A stretch of DNA of 46,036 nucleotides from Owenweeksia sp. (GCA_028277105.1 JANQHO010000079.1:1-46036), one strand, 5' to 3'. Positions 34,130 through 43,190 are shown, counted from the stretch's first letter. Numbers and translations are program-made. Notes: generated from the sequence alone by a model not told the origin.

Positions 34130-35131
34130 TTATGCATAAACACTTTTATATAGCAACTCCCGTAAAAGCTCAGCATCAGTAACTGACGCATTTTTAACTC
34201 CCTTGGATCGGGTATCACACTCTCGTAAATAGCTCATAATTCTCGCCAGCTTCTTCAAGTCGTAGTGCAAAGCTCCCTTTTGATAGTCCTTTACAAAATA
34301 GGGATTGACTCTCAGCAAGGAGGTCAATCCTCCCGGAGATTTATCCCTGGCCTGGTGTAATAACATCAGCTTACTGAAATAATTGTACAGTAAACTGATC
34401 GTAACCACCAGGGGATTGTCTTTGGGGTTGGCAGCAAAGTACTGCTGTATCTGTATAGCTTTGGGAAAATCCTTGTCTCTTAATGCGTTGATCAATTCAA
34501 AATTGTTAAAATCTTTACTTATACCGACATTTTTTTCAATTACCCGATCGTCAATTAACTGGCCCTTCGGTACTATTAACTCTAGCTTCTGTAATTCACT
34601 TTCAATACGGCCTAAGTCTGTTCCCAGGCTCTCTGCCAAAATTTGTAGTGCTTTGGGGCTTGCTTCGTAGCCTTTTTCCTTTAAGTTGCCTTTTATCCAA
34701 TCGGGAATCTGGCTCTCGTAAAGTTTTTTAGACTCTAATAAAACATGGGCGTTGCTTAAGACCTTGTAGAGTTTTTTGCGTTTATCCAGTGACTTGTACT
34801 TGTAAGCTAAAACCAAAACCGTACTGCTTTGGGGATTTTGCGCATAAGCTTCCAACTCTTCTAGCTTGCGTAAATGCTGGGCTTCTTTAACTATAATCAC
34901 TACCCTTTCAGCCATCATAGGATAGCGCTTAGCCTCTCCTACTACCGTTTTAATATCGGTATCGCGGCCGTATAGTACGGTTTGATTAAAACTTTGCTGA
35001 TCTTCCGGCAAAGCGGTTTTTTCGATCAAACGGGTAATACGATCAATATAATAAGGCTCATCCCCCATTAAAAAATAGATGGGTTTAAAGCTACCGGTCT
35101 TTATATCTCTTTCAATCTCGTTGAACTTCAT
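34130..35131 (-). CDS. holA: DNA polymerase III subunit delta
   Basis: Clamp-loader delta subunit that opens the sliding clamp. The protein from ATG 35131 has 333 residues. It shows the N-terminal PIYFLMGDEPYYIDRI motif of the family (the G-x-E/D-P box), a central helical region (DTDIKTVVGEAKRYPMMAERVVIIV) and the C-terminal collar domain. The reading frame can extend to a TTG at 35158, but ATG fits the family start (MKFNEIERDIKTGSFKPIYFL). Divergent from the HsdR-N gene. Confidence 0.93.
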   Translation of the reverse strand: MKFNEIERDIKTGSFKPIYFLMGDEPYYIDRITRLIEKTALPEDQQSFNQTVLYGRDTDIKTVVGEAKRYPMMAERVVIIVKEAQHLRKLEELEAYAQNPQSSTVLVLAYKYKSLDKRKKLYKVLSNAHVLLESKKLYESQIPDWIKGNLKEKGYEASPKALQILAESLGTDLGRIESELQKLELIVPKGQLIDDRVIEKNVGISKDFNNFELINALRDKDFPKAIQIQQYFAANPKDNPLVVTISLLYNYFSKLMLLHQARDKSPGGLTSLLRVNPYFVKDYQKGALHYDLKKLARIMSYLRECDTRSKGVKNASVTDAELLRELLYKSVYA

Positions 35132-35185
35132 CTGCAGAGGAGATTTGCAAAGCAACAAAAAAACTCATGGGAAGGAAAGCGAATT

Positions 35186-35193
35186 TATCTTTG
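35186..35193 (+). promoter_or_regulatory. Promoter -7 element for the HsdR-N gene
   Basis: TATCTTTG ends four nucleotides before the ATG at 35198; the mRNA is probably leaderless. Confidence 0.5.
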
Positions 35194-35197
35194 TAAA

Positions 35198-35653
35198 ATG
35201 TTAAAAAACCTGGTTCCTCTCAATTTACCTAAGCCCGATCTGAAATTGGCCCGCCAGGGAACTAAATTGATGGTGTGGGATGACATCCGCAAAAAATATC
35301 TGAAACTTACTCCCGAGGAGTGGGTACGCCAACACCTGGTTCACTATTTCATTAAACAACGTCAGTTCCCCCGTTCGAGTATTGCCCTGGAAGGTGGTTT
35401 TGAATTAAACAAGCGTTCCCAGCGCACCGATATACTGATCCATAAAAATACTATTCCCTGGTTGCTGGTAGAATGTAAAGCCCCCCAGGTAGCACTTTCT
35501 CAAAATACTTTTGACCAGGCAGCCCGCTATAACCTGCATTACAAAACCCCTTTACTGGTTGTATCCAACGGGCTGCAGCATTTTGTAGCTAAAGTGAATC
35601 ACGAAGAAAAGAGATATGAATTTCTGGACGATTTGCCTAATTACAACGATTGA
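35198..35653 (+). CDS. Stand-alone HsdR N-terminal-like PD-(D/E)XK nuclease domain protein
   Basis: A 151-residue protein that resembles the N-terminal nuclease domain of type I restriction subunit HsdR (HSDR_N_2). The nuclease core is visible: ALEGGFELNKRSQRTDILIH (with the D of the motif) followed by PWLLVECKAPQ, where E-C-K is the E-x-K part. No helicase domain, specificity gene or methyltransferase gene is nearby, so this is an orphan, common in Bacteroidota genomes next to holA. Whether it acts in DNA repair or as a repurposed nuclease is not known. The stop is 12 nt from the convergent EI24 gene. Confidence 0.85.
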   Translation: MLKNLVPLNLPKPDLKLARQGTKLMVWDDIRKKYLKLTPEEWVRQHLVHYFIKQRQFPRSSIALEGGFELNKRSQRTDILIHKNTIPWLLVECKAPQVALSQNTFDQAARYNLHYKTPLLVVSNGLQHFVAKVNHEEKRYEFLDDLPNYND

Positions 35654-35665
35654 AAAGGTCAATAT

Positions 35666-36460
35666 TTAAGCGGTTGGGTTCCTTAAGCTTCCCGATCTTT
35701 CTTCCAACTTTAAAAAGGCCAGCGTACCTGCTGTTACCCCCCAAACAGGTGCAATGATCCATCCTACAAAAGGAATTAAAAAACTAAGGTGAAAGTACAA
35801 GCCATTGGTAGTTACCATAACGGAATACTTCCTCATCCAACTCTCAGTAGATTTCCAGCTGAATCCCCTTCGCTCTAAATTGTAATCCAACATGGCAAAG
35901 CCAAAAAAATAGGATTGAACCAGAAGGATCAAAAAAGGGCTGATCAAGCCCAGAAAAGGGATAAAAGCCAGTAAACTCAAAACAACTGTTGCCATGATCT
36001 CAAAGAGAAAATTGCGCAGGTTTATTACTATGCTTCTGCCTATATCCCTCATAAGCTGGGTAAGGGAAAATTCGTAATCGGTGCCTTTTTCCAGGCGCTC
36101 TACCTTTTCTGACAGATACGATAAAAAAGGAGATAGTAATATCAGGATCACATATTTGTAAACAGAGAAGTAAAGCAAAAAAATCACTACTCTTATTACA
36201 ATGGACGCTATTATACCCAGAAAACCGGTCCAGTCTTCATCCTTAAAATCGAGCTGACCCATCGTCCAGTCTGATATTTTTTGCCCCAGGTAGAAGCTTA
36301 ACCAAATGGTAAATACCAATAATACCAGATTGATAAGAATAGGAAGGGCAATAAAACGCTTATAACCCTTTCTGAAAATAATAGACAAAGCTTTGAAGTA
36401 AGAGCTTGTAACTAAATTAAATTGTTTTTGTAAATTCAAAGGCTCAAAAATTTGAGTCAA
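35666..36460 (-). CDS. EI24/CysZ-like membrane protein
   Basis: A 264-residue integral membrane protein of the EI24 family (includes the sulfate permease CysZ). Hydrophobic segments at about residues 38-60, 83-107, 155-190 and 225-245 (for example FIALPILINLVLLVFTIWLSF, quoted in part as ILINLVLLVFTIW) fit four to five membrane helices. Sulfate transport is plausible from family membership but is not shown. The only start codons are TTG (36460, or 36439); no ATG fits. The TTG at 36460 lies directly behind the T tract of a terminator that belongs to something upstream, so the start and the promoter are uncertain. Confidence 0.8.
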   Translation of the reverse strand: MTQIFEPLNLQKQFNLVTSSYFKALSIIFRKGYKRFIALPILINLVLLVFTIWLSFYLGQKISDWTMGQLDFKDEDWTGFLGIIASIVIRVVIFLLYFSVYKYVILILLSPFLSYLSEKVERLEKGTDYEFSLTQLMRDIGRSIVINLRNFLFEIMATVVLSLLAFIPFLGLISPFLILLVQSYFFGFAMLDYNLERRGFSWKSTESWMRKYSVMVTTNGLYFHLSFLIPFVGWIIAPVWGVTAGTLAFLKLEERSGSLRNPTA

Positions 36461-36463
36461 GAT

Positions 36464-36494
36464 AAAAAAAGAGAGCCGCTTCTCAGCGGCTCTC
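36464..36494 (-). terminator. Orphan intrinsic terminator upstream of the EI24 gene
   Basis: Minus strand: perfect 10-bp stem (GAGAGCCGCT / AGCGGCTCTC) with loop GAGA, then seven T. It must end a minus-strand transcript coming from 36495-37012, where no intact gene is found. Confidence 0.8.
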
Positions 36495-36791
36495 CCCTTC
36501 CTTAAAAATCCTCAATAATGCTTTCAAACAATGAGAAACTGCATCATTTGGCTGCTAAGCAATATTGAGTTCCACGTGCTCAGACACTATGGTATTGTAA
36601 AATACAGGCTGTTCTATCCTCCATCAAACAACGTGTTTTTTATGATCAAATGTTATTAAAGCCTCCTTCAAACGAACAAACTGCTTCATCCAAAAATTGC
36701 TTTTGTTTCTTAAAATAACTCTTTGCCTTACCCACAAATCATAATCATCAAGAGAAATGCCAAAGATATAACTGGCATAAGAATAGCAGAA
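36483..36791 (-). pseudogene. Decayed minus-strand reading frame, unidentified
   Basis: One frame (36791 down to 36483) reads as plausible protein for about 103 codons but has two internal stops: TGA at 36626-36624 and TAG at 36557-36555. Segments: SYIFGISLDDYDLWVRQRV and SNFWMKQFVRLKEALITFD, then, after the TGA, EQPVFYNTIVSEHVELNIA, then, after the TAG, QPNDAVSHCLKALLRIFKEG. The final TGA lies within the hairpin of the terminator just described. There is no good start codon; a TAG closes the frame upstream. I do not recognise the family. The likeliest explanation is a small gene that has been inactivated; chance is possible for a stretch this short. Confidence 0.4.
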
Positions 36792-36987
36792 CTAAAAGTA
36801 CTCGCTTTAGGGGTTTAACTTATCCTTGGCTCAATGTTAAGCATATTATTCTAATCGATGGTGCAGAACTATTATAAGCGAGATTTCAACTCTGTAACGG
36901 CAACATTTTCAAGTGTAAAAAATCAAAATCGTTAAATAATCAGTTAAAACACAGAAGAACATCTGAAAGCACTAACAATCATATTAC
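36792..36987. other. AT-rich intergenic stretch without gene
   Basis: Between the decayed frame and the purB promoter I see no reading frame of note, no RNA structure and no repeat on either strand. The whole gene-free stretch is 36461-37012; its other parts are the terminator, the decayed frame and the purB leader. Confidence 0.5.
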
Positions 36988-36995
36988 TACTTTTG
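36988..36995 (+). promoter_or_regulatory. Promoter -7 element for purB
   Basis: TACTTTTG followed by CGC, 17 nt upstream of the purB ATG at 37013. Confidence 0.5.
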
Positions 36996-37012
36996 CGCTT
37001 TAACGTAAAAAC

Positions 37013-38353
37013 ATGAAAAACCAGTTGCTCGCAATTTCTCCGGTAGATGGCCGCTATCACAGATCTACCGAAAAGTTACGGGATTATTTTTCTGAGCAAG
37101 CCCTCATTCGCTACAGGGTAAGAGTTGAGATCGAATATTTCATAGCCCTTTGTGAACTGCCGCTTGTTCAACTAAAAGGTTTTGACCGGTCCAAATACAT
37201 CGAATTAAGGGATTTATACCTCGATTTCAGCTATAAAGATGCTTTACGTGTGAAAGAAATTGAGAAAACCACCAACCACGATGTCAAGGCCGTTGAATAC
37301 TTCATCAAAGAAAGGCTGGAAAAGCTCAATCTGGATAAGTTCAAGGAGTTTATTCACTTTGGCCTTACTTCCCAGGATATTAATAATACTGCCGTTCCAC
37401 TCAGTGTTAAGGAGTTTATCGAGAATGAGTATATCACTCAGATAGGGGATTTGATCGTAATGCTTTCTGAGCTGGCCGAAGAATGGAATGACGTCCCCAT
37501 GCTGGCGCGTACGCATGGTCAACCGGCCTCTCCTACCCGGCTCGGTAAAGAAATAATGGTTTTTGTTGAACGGATCGACCAGCAATTAAGGCAACTCAGA
37601 CATATACCTTACTCGGCCAAATTCGGAGGGGCCTCCGGTAATTTCAATGCCCACCATGTAGCTTATCCCGCTGTTGACTGGCGGGCCTTTGCCCAAGATT
37701 TTGTAAATGGCAACCTGTCCTTACAACATTCATGGCCCACCACTCAAATTGAACACTACGACAACCTGGCTGCGCTATTTGATTGCCTGAAACGCATCAA
37801 CAATATCATACTGGACTTAAACAGGGATATGTGGTCTTATATATCGATGGATTACTTCAAACAAAAGATAAAAGAAGGAGAAATTGGCTCTTCTGCCATG
37901 CCTCATAAAGTAAATCCTATTGACTTTGAGAACTCTGAAGGCAACCTGGGTATTGCCAATGCCTTATTTGAACATCTTTCGGCCAAGCTGCCCATTTCGC
38001 GTTTACAACGCGACCTTACCGACAGTACAGTGCTAAGAAATATTGGAGTTCCTCTGGGACATACCTGTATAGCCATTAACTCTACTATAAAAGGGTTGAA
38101 TAAATTGCTCCTCAATCGGGATAAACTCGAGCAAGATCTTGAAAACAACTGGGCAGTAGTAGCAGAAGGTATCCAAAATATACTACGCAGAGAGGGTTAT
38201 CCCGACCCTTATGAAGCGCTCAAAGAACTAACCCGTACTAATGAAACTATCACGCATAAAAGCATAAGTAGTTTTATAGATACACTTGAGGTTGACGAAA
38301 ATCTTAAAAAAGAATTAAAAGTCATTACCCCTCAAAACTATACAGGCCTGTAA
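37013..38353 (+). CDS. purB: Adenylosuccinate lyase
   Basis: Acts twice in purine synthesis: releases fumarate from SAICAR and from adenylosuccinate. A 446-residue protein of the E. coli-type PurB. It starts MKNQLLAISPVDGRYH, has the fumarase/aspartase signature SSAMPHKVNPIDFENSEGN at about residue 295 (the flexible loop with the catalytic Ser), and the substrate-binding TSQDINNTA and ARTHGQPASPT blocks. Complete, cytoplasmic, homotetramer in the family. Its own promoter and a weak terminator (38374-38390) bound it. It stands alone, not in a pur operon; purL begins at 45855. Confidence 0.96.
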   Translation: MKNQLLAISPVDGRYHRSTEKLRDYFSEQALIRYRVRVEIEYFIALCELPLVQLKGFDRSKYIELRDLYLDFSYKDALRVKEIEKTTNHDVKAVEYFIKERLEKLNLDKFKEFIHFGLTSQDINNTAVPLSVKEFIENEYITQIGDLIVMLSELAEEWNDVPMLARTHGQPASPTRLGKEIMVFVERIDQQLRQLRHIPYSAKFGGASGNFNAHHVAYPAVDWRAFAQDFVNGNLSLQHSWPTTQIEHYDNLAALFDCLKRINNIILDLNRDMWSYISMDYFKQKIKEGEIGSSAMPHKVNPIDFENSEGNLGIANALFEHLSAKLPISRLQRDLTDSTVLRNIGVPLGHTCIAINSTIKGLNKLLLNRDKLEQDLENNWAVVAEGIQNILRREGYPDPYEALKELTRTNETITHKSISSFIDTLEVDENLKKELKVITPQNYTGL

Positions 38354-38373
38354 ATCAAAATTTTAGAGCACTG

Positions 38374-38390
38374 CCTGACTTTCAGGTTTT
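38374..38390 (+). terminator. Weak terminator after purB
   Basis: CCTGA / TCAGG stem with a CTT loop followed by TTTT. The short stem makes it a weak terminator. Confidence 0.35.
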
Positions 38391-38466
38391 ATAGCTGATT
38401 GTGTATTCGGACAACGGATGAGGTTTATCATGTCTATTCTCACAGAAAAATAAAAACATATAGACT

Positions 38467-39744
38467 ATGAAAGTAACCTTTACACATTTATTTCACAAAT
38501 TATTAGTAGTAGGGCTTTTCCTTCTTCCCTTTGCTCATAAAGCACAATGGACGGTTCTAAACTCAAATTACACTAACCTTACGTTAGATGATATTTACGC
38601 CTCTAGTTCGGGCGATACTATTATAGCTGTAGGTACAGATATAGCTAATGGCTTTACAGGTCATACTTTATACTCATTTGACGGGGGTAGCAGCTGGGAT
38701 ACTACAACTTACAACTCAGGCTATTTTTTTAAGGGAATAGCCTTTGCCAATAATAACATTGGTGTTATTGCGGTACTGGGAAGTGTAGGTTGTGTATTGC
38801 GTACCACTGACGGAGGAGTTAATTGGGCCTGGACCTGGTGCGATCAAACTTACTCCGGGGTATATGATATCACTTTTACCGATGCTACCACAGGGTACAT
38901 GGCGGGTTATGGCAATACCCAGTTTGGTGACGGTAATATTATAAAAACAACTGATGCCGGCCAAAGTTGGAATAGTATTACAGGGGCAATTCCCAATAAG
39001 CCTTTTGAGTTCATTCACTTTGCTGATAATGATGTAGCCTATGGAGGTTCTTTTCTTTTTGGCCATAATAAACTTTATCGCTCTATTGATGGAGGTATAA
39101 GCTGGGACTCCTTAGATGTAAAAAATTATGGATCTAATGGGGTTTATTTTACAAATGCAGCTCATGGTTTTTTAGCCGGATATAATGGAATAATTTATGA
39201 AACTATGGATTCTGCGAATACCTGGACCAAAATTGGGCCTGCTTTTTCCAGTATGGTATTTCAGGATATCACTTTTGTAAATCAACAAACGGGTTTTATT
39301 GTAGGCGGTAATGGGGCTATATTGAGAACTGACGATGGAGGGCAAACCTGGGTAAGTGATAATACCGGTATAACCAATACCGACTTCCAAAGAGTGAGGG
39401 CTTATAACAACCGGGCTTATGCGGTAAGTTCAAACGGAGTTATTGCCGTTTCAGCTGCTGTTCCCAGTATAGGTCGGGAAGAACAGCCAGCCATCAATAA
39501 TCATATTGCTATTTTCCCCAACCCCTTCACGCAATCTGCTGTTATAAAAATTCCTGAATCCTTTGAGGCTCCTTATAAATTGTCTTTTACCAATATAGCC
39601 GGTCAGAATATTGAAATTGATTATTCTGAATTTATTCCTGGTCAAGTAAAAATAGAGCGGAAACAAAATCCAGCCGGGCTTTATTTTTATCAGTTAACAG
39701 CAGCCAATGGAAAAACAGCAAATGGTCGTTTTACTATCAAATAA
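38467..39744 (+). CDS. Ycf48-like beta-propeller protein with T9SS sorting domain
   Basis: A 425-residue secreted protein. A signal peptide (about 1-26, ending AHKAQ) is followed by a WD/BNR-type propeller of the Ycf48-like kind with repeated DGGxSWD-type motifs: SFDGGSSWDT, RTTDGGVNWAWT, KTTDAGQSWNS, RSIDGGISWDS, ETMDSANTWTK and RTDDGGQTWVS (six). The C-terminus (about 345-425) is a type A T9SS sorting domain with AIFPNPFTQSAVIKI and GLYFYQLTAANGKT. The repeats are of the kind that bind carbohydrate or protein partners; which one is not visible. A strong terminator follows. Confidence 0.87.
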   Translation: MKVTFTHLFHKLLVVGLFLLPFAHKAQWTVLNSNYTNLTLDDIYASSSGDTIIAVGTDIANGFTGHTLYSFDGGSSWDTTTYNSGYFFKGIAFANNNIGVIAVLGSVGCVLRTTDGGVNWAWTWCDQTYSGVYDITFTDATTGYMAGYGNTQFGDGNIIKTTDAGQSWNSITGAIPNKPFEFIHFADNDVAYGGSFLFGHNKLYRSIDGGISWDSLDVKNYGSNGVYFTNAAHGFLAGYNGIIYETMDSANTWTKIGPAFSSMVFQDITFVNQQTGFIVGGNGAILRTDDGGQTWVSDNTGITNTDFQRVRAYNNRAYAVSSNGVIAVSAAVPSIGREEQPAINNHIAIFPNPFTQSAVIKIPESFEAPYKLSFTNIAGQNIEIDYSEFIPGQVKIERKQNPAGLYFYQLTAANGKTANGRFTIK

Positions 39745-39769
39745 CAACTTTTCATAGTATAGAGCCCTT

Positions 39770-39805
39770 GAGCCGGTAAGTTCTTAACTTGCCGGCTCTT
39801 TTATT
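39770..39805 (+). terminator. Strong terminator after the Ycf48-like T9SS gene
   Basis: 13-bp stem (GAGCCGGTAAGTT / AACTTGCCGGCTC) with a CTT loop followed by TTTTATT. The next ATG, 39811, is five nucleotides after the T tract. Confidence 0.85.
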
Positions 39806-39810
39806 AATCT

Positions 39811-40755
39811 ATGAGAAAACTCATTATCGATGGCATATCCATTGAAATAGGTGAGCAACGTTCCCTGGAACTGAGTGTGGCACGGCTCCCCTCAGGTACT
39901 AATATCCACATGCCAGTACACGTGTTCAGATCGAAAGAAGATGGCCCTACCATTTTATTGAGTGGGGGTATGCACGGTGATGAAGTAAACGGTATCGAGA
40001 TCATCCGCAAATTCCTTAAAGAGGGCATAGCTGAAAGATTGACCAGCGGCTCTATCATCGCCATGCCTATTATCAATGTATACGGCTTTATCAACTTTTC
40101 ACGTGATGTACCGGATGGCAAAGACGTAAACCGGAGTTTTCCGGGGAGAGAAGATGGTTCGCTGGCCAGTATGGTGGCCCATATGCTTACTAAAAAGATA
40201 CTTCCCGAAATAGACTTCGGCATAGATTTCCACACCGGTGGGGCCAGCCGTACCAATTACCCCCAGATAAGATTTGAACAGAAAGATCAACTGGGGGCTG
40301 AAATAGCCCGGGCTTTTGCTGCACCTTTTTCTCTTTATTCATCCGTTATCAGCGGGTCTTTTCGAGAAACAGCCCGCAACATGGAAAAAACCGTAGTAGT
40401 ATTTGAAGGGGGTGAAACTTTACGCCTTGACCCCAAAACTGTGTCAGAAGGGATTGACGGGATCAAGCGCGTTTTACATCATTTTGGTATGCTCAGCAAG
40501 TCGCCCAAACAAATCCATCAGCAGCATTTTTTTAAACAATCACACTGGCTCAGGGCAAAAGTTTCAGGTCTTTTCCGCTACAAACGCGAGTCGGGAAAAA
40601 AGGTGAAAGAAGGACAAACCATCGGCTATATTTCTTCTCCCACCAACGAATATTCAGTAAAAGTGAAAAGCCCTTACAACGGCTACATCATCGGTCACAA
40701 CAACTTTCCTTTGATCCACAAAGGCGATGCTTTGTTCCACGTAGGAATCGAATAA
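39811..40755 (+). CDS. Succinylglutamate desuccinylase/aspartoacylase-family deacylase
   Basis: A 314-residue zinc amidohydrolase of the AstE/AspA family. Zinc ligands are visible: H55 and E58 in GMHGDEVNGIEI, and H141 in DFHTGG. The C-terminal part (about 235-314) looks like a small lipoyl/biotinyl-like beta domain (LFRYKRESGKKVKEGQTIGYISSP and SPYNGYIIGHNN). The exact substrate is not determined; the family hydrolyses N-acyl amino acids. The start directly follows the upstream terminator, so the promoter must lie in or just before the hairpin, or transcription reads through it. Confidence 0.87.
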   Translation: MRKLIIDGISIEIGEQRSLELSVARLPSGTNIHMPVHVFRSKEDGPTILLSGGMHGDEVNGIEIIRKFLKEGIAERLTSGSIIAMPIINVYGFINFSRDVPDGKDVNRSFPGREDGSLASMVAHMLTKKILPEIDFGIDFHTGGASRTNYPQIRFEQKDQLGAEIARAFAAPFSLYSSVISGSFRETARNMEKTVVVFEGGETLRLDPKTVSEGIDGIKRVLHHFGMLSKSPKQIHQQHFFKQSHWLRAKVSGLFRYKRESGKKVKEGQTIGYISSPTNEYSVKVKSPYNGYIIGHNNFPLIHKGDALFHVGIE

Positions 40756-40825
40756 TCTTTATTTAAAAACATTATAGATAGAAAAGCGCTTATTATAAAG
40801 TGTAGCAAAATCGTTGTATAATCTT

Positions 40826-40833
40826 TAATTTCG
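40826..40833 (+). promoter_or_regulatory. Promoter -7-like element for aconitase
   Basis: TAATTTCG (one mismatch to TAnnTTTG) followed by CGC, 38 nt upstream of the aconitase ATG. Confidence 0.4.
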
Positions 40834-40846
40834 CGCTTCCGCACTT

Positions 40847-40882
40847 ATGTCAAACTCCATAAACACATATTATGATTTTTGA
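40847..40882 (+). CDS. Possible 11-codon leader peptide in front of aconitase
   Basis: ATG at 40847 opens [11 protein letters not shown] and stops with TGA at 40880-40882, 8 nt inside the aconitase gene. It lies about 14 nt after the promoter-like element. A short overlapping frame of this kind could couple or tune translation, but nothing proves it is used. Confidence 0.25.
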   Translation: MSNSINTYYDF

Positions 40883-43139
40883 TCTCAACATGATCAAAGA
40901 GGTGTATGCCCGTATTCCCGAGCGGGTGGAAGCTGCCCGTAAGCTTACCGGAAAACCTCTTACACTCTCCGAAAAAATATTGTATTCCCATCTTTGGGAC
41001 GGAAAAACCGATAAAGTATTCACCCGCGGCAGATCTTACGTGGACTTTGCTCCCGACCGCGTGGCTATGCAAGATGCCACCGCTCAAATGGCCTTGTTAC
41101 AATTCATGCAATCAGGCCGGAACAAGGCGGCCGTTCCTTCCACCGTGCACTGCGACCACTTGATACAGGCTGAAGTGGGGGCTGAAAAAGACCTGGCAAA
41201 TGCTAAGAATAAGAGTGCCGAAGTTTTTGACTTTTTACAATCTGTGTCCAATAAATACGGAATCGGATTCTGGGAACCCGGTGCCGGTATCATCCACCAG
41301 GTGGTACTGGAAAACTACGCTTTCCCAGGAGGAATGATGATCGGTACGGACTCTCATACCGTAAATGCCGGTGGCTTGGGAATGGTAGCCGTTGGTGTTG
41401 GTGGTGCTGATGCCGTTGACGTGATGGCCGGCATGCCCTGGGAACTCAAATTCCCCAAACTGATAGGGGTTAAGCTTACCGGCAAGCTCAACGGCTGGAC
41501 GGCTTCTAAAGATGTTATCCTGAAAGTAGCCGGTATCTTAACAGTAAAAGGAGGTACGGGTTCTATAGTCGAGTATTTTGGCCCAGGAGCCGAATCCCTG
41601 AGTTGTACCGGAAAAGGAACTATCTGTAATATGGGAGCCGAAATAGGCGCCACTACTTCAACTTTTGGTTATGATGAAAAAATGGCCGAATATCTCAGAG
41701 GTACCGGCAGGGCCAAAGTAGCGGAAATGGCTGACCAGATCAAGGAGCATCTTACCGGTGATGCCGAAGTTTATGAAAACCCCGAAAAATACTTTGACCA
41801 GGTTATTGAGATCGATCTCAGCAAACTGGAACCCCATATTAACGGCCCTTATACGCCTGATAGGGCTACTCCGATCTCTGAGTTTGCCGAGGCCGTTAAA
41901 GAAAACGGCTGGCCCCAAAAACTGGAAGTAGGCCTCATCGGTTCCTGCACTAACTCTTCTTACGAAGATCTGACCAGGGCAGGTTCTATTGCCCAGCAGG
42001 CTATCGACAAAAAACTAAAAGTTCAGTCTGAGTTTACCATTACCCCCGGTTCTGAACAGGTACGCTATACCGCTGAGCGGGATGGCTTGTTGGATAAATT
42101 CACGGCTATGGGTGGCGTGGTATTGGCTAATGCCTGTGGCCCTTGTATCGGCCAGTGGGCTCGCCATACTGATGACCCCGATAAAAAGAATTCCATTATT
42201 ACCTCATTTAACCGCAACTTTTCCAAGCGCAATGACGGTAACCCCAATACCCACTCTTTTGTAGCCAGCCCCGAACTGGTAACGGCTATGGCTATAGCCG
42301 GGGACCTCACTTTCAATCCGCTTTCTGATAAGCTCGTCAATTCTGACGGGGAAGAGGTCATGCTGGCTGAACCTATGGGTATTGAAATGCCTCCGGCAGG
42401 TTTTGCCGTAGAGGACAACGGCTACCACGAACCTGCTGAGGATGGCAGTGGAGTGGAGGTAAAAGTCGCGGAAGGTTCAGAAAGGTTACAGCTACTGGAA
42501 CCCTTTGAGCACTGGAATGGTGAAAATATTACCGGCATGAAGCTGATCATTAAGGCTAAAGGCAAATGCACTACCGACCATATTTCCATGGCCGGACCCT
42601 GGTTGCGTTTCCGCGGGCACCTGGATAATATTTCCAACAATACCCTCACTGGAGCAGTTAATGCCTTTAACGATAAAACCGACAGCGTTAAAAATCAACT
42701 GACCGGTGAATACGGTGCTGTACCCAAGGTACAGCGTGAATACAAAAAAGAAGGTATTCCAACCATGGTAGTAGGCGACCATAACTATGGCGAAGGTTCT
42801 TCGCGCGAGCACGCGGCCATGCAACCCCGGCATTTGGGCATGCGCATTGTACTGGTAAAATCCTTTGCGCGCATTCACGAAACCAATCTGAAAAAACAGG
42901 GAATGCTTGGCTTAACCTTTGCCGATGAAAATGATTACGACAAGATCCTGGAAGATGACACCCTGGAAACGGTTGACCTGCATGAATTTGCCCCGGAAAA
43001 ACCTGTTCATATCAAGGCTGTCCATGCTGACGGTAGCGAAGACATCATCAAGTGTCATCACACCTATAATGAAAACCAGATCAACTGGTTCAGGCACGGT
43101 AGCGCACTTAATATGATCAAAGCACAGAACAAGGCTTAA
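40872..43139 (+). CDS. acn: Aconitate hydratase
   Basis: TCA-cycle enzyme converting citrate to isocitrate. The 755-residue length matches the mitochondrial-type aconitase of Bacteroidota. The [4Fe-4S] cysteines are C359 ([10 protein letters not shown]), C422 and C425 ([10 protein letters not shown]). Early motifs are [14 protein letters not shown] and [14 protein letters not shown]; the C-terminal swivel domain has [22 protein letters not shown] (active-site Ser/Arg). The start is ATG 40872; the frame is closed by a TAA 9 nt upstream. No iron-responsive element is visible. A terminator follows at 43161-43190. Confidence 0.97.
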   Translation: MIFDLNMIKEVYARIPERVEAARKLTGKPLTLSEKILYSHLWDGKTDKVFTRGRSYVDFAPDRVAMQDATAQMALLQFMQSGRNKAAVPSTVHCDHLIQAEVGAEKDLANAKNKSAEVFDFLQSVSNKYGIGFWEPGAGIIHQVVLENYAFPGGMMIGTDSHTVNAGGLGMVAVGVGGADAVDVMAGMPWELKFPKLIGVKLTGKLNGWTASKDVILKVAGILTVKGGTGSIVEYFGPGAESLSCTGKGTICNMGAEIGATTSTFGYDEKMAEYLRGTGRAKVAEMADQIKEHLTGDAEVYENPEKYFDQVIEIDLSKLEPHINGPYTPDRATPISEFAEAVKENGWPQKLEVGLIGSCTNSSYEDLTRAGSIAQQAIDKKLKVQSEFTITPGSEQVRYTAERDGLLDKFTAMGGVVLANACGPCIGQWARHTDDPDKKNSIITSFNRNFSKRNDGNPNTHSFVASPELVTAMAIAGDLTFNPLSDKLVNSDGEEVMLAEPMGIEMPPAGFAVEDNGYHEPAEDGSGVEVKVAEGSERLQLLEPFEHWNGENITGMKLIIKAKGKCTTDHISMAGPWLRFRGHLDNISNNTLTGAVNAFNDKTDSVKNQLTGEYGAVPKVQREYKKEGIPTMVVGDHNYGEGSSREHAAMQPRHLGMRIVLVKSFARIHETNLKKQGMLGLTFADENDYDKILEDDTLETVDLHEFAPEKPVHIKAVHADGSEDIIKCHHTYNENQINWFRHGSALNMIKAQNKA

Positions 43140-43160
43140 ACTGGTAATAAAACTACTTAT

Positions 43161-43190
43161 ACACCTCTGCCAAAAGCAGGGGTGTTTTTG
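43161..43190 (+). terminator. Terminator after aconitase
   Basis: ACACCTCTGC / GCAGGGGTGT stem (one G-U pair) with a CAAAA loop followed by TTTTTG. Confidence 0.8.

Noticed and set aside
34072..34218. Longer N-terminus for the second TonB-dependent receptor
   Set aside because: The extension overlaps holA and hides the signal peptide that begins at ATG 34071.
35198..35653. Type I restriction or defence island
   Set aside because: Only the HsdR-N domain is present, surrounded by housekeeping genes, with no mobility genes.
36483..36791. Stop-codon readthrough or recoding
   Set aside because: Two different stop codons (TGA and TAG), no start codon and no recoding signal; decay is simpler.
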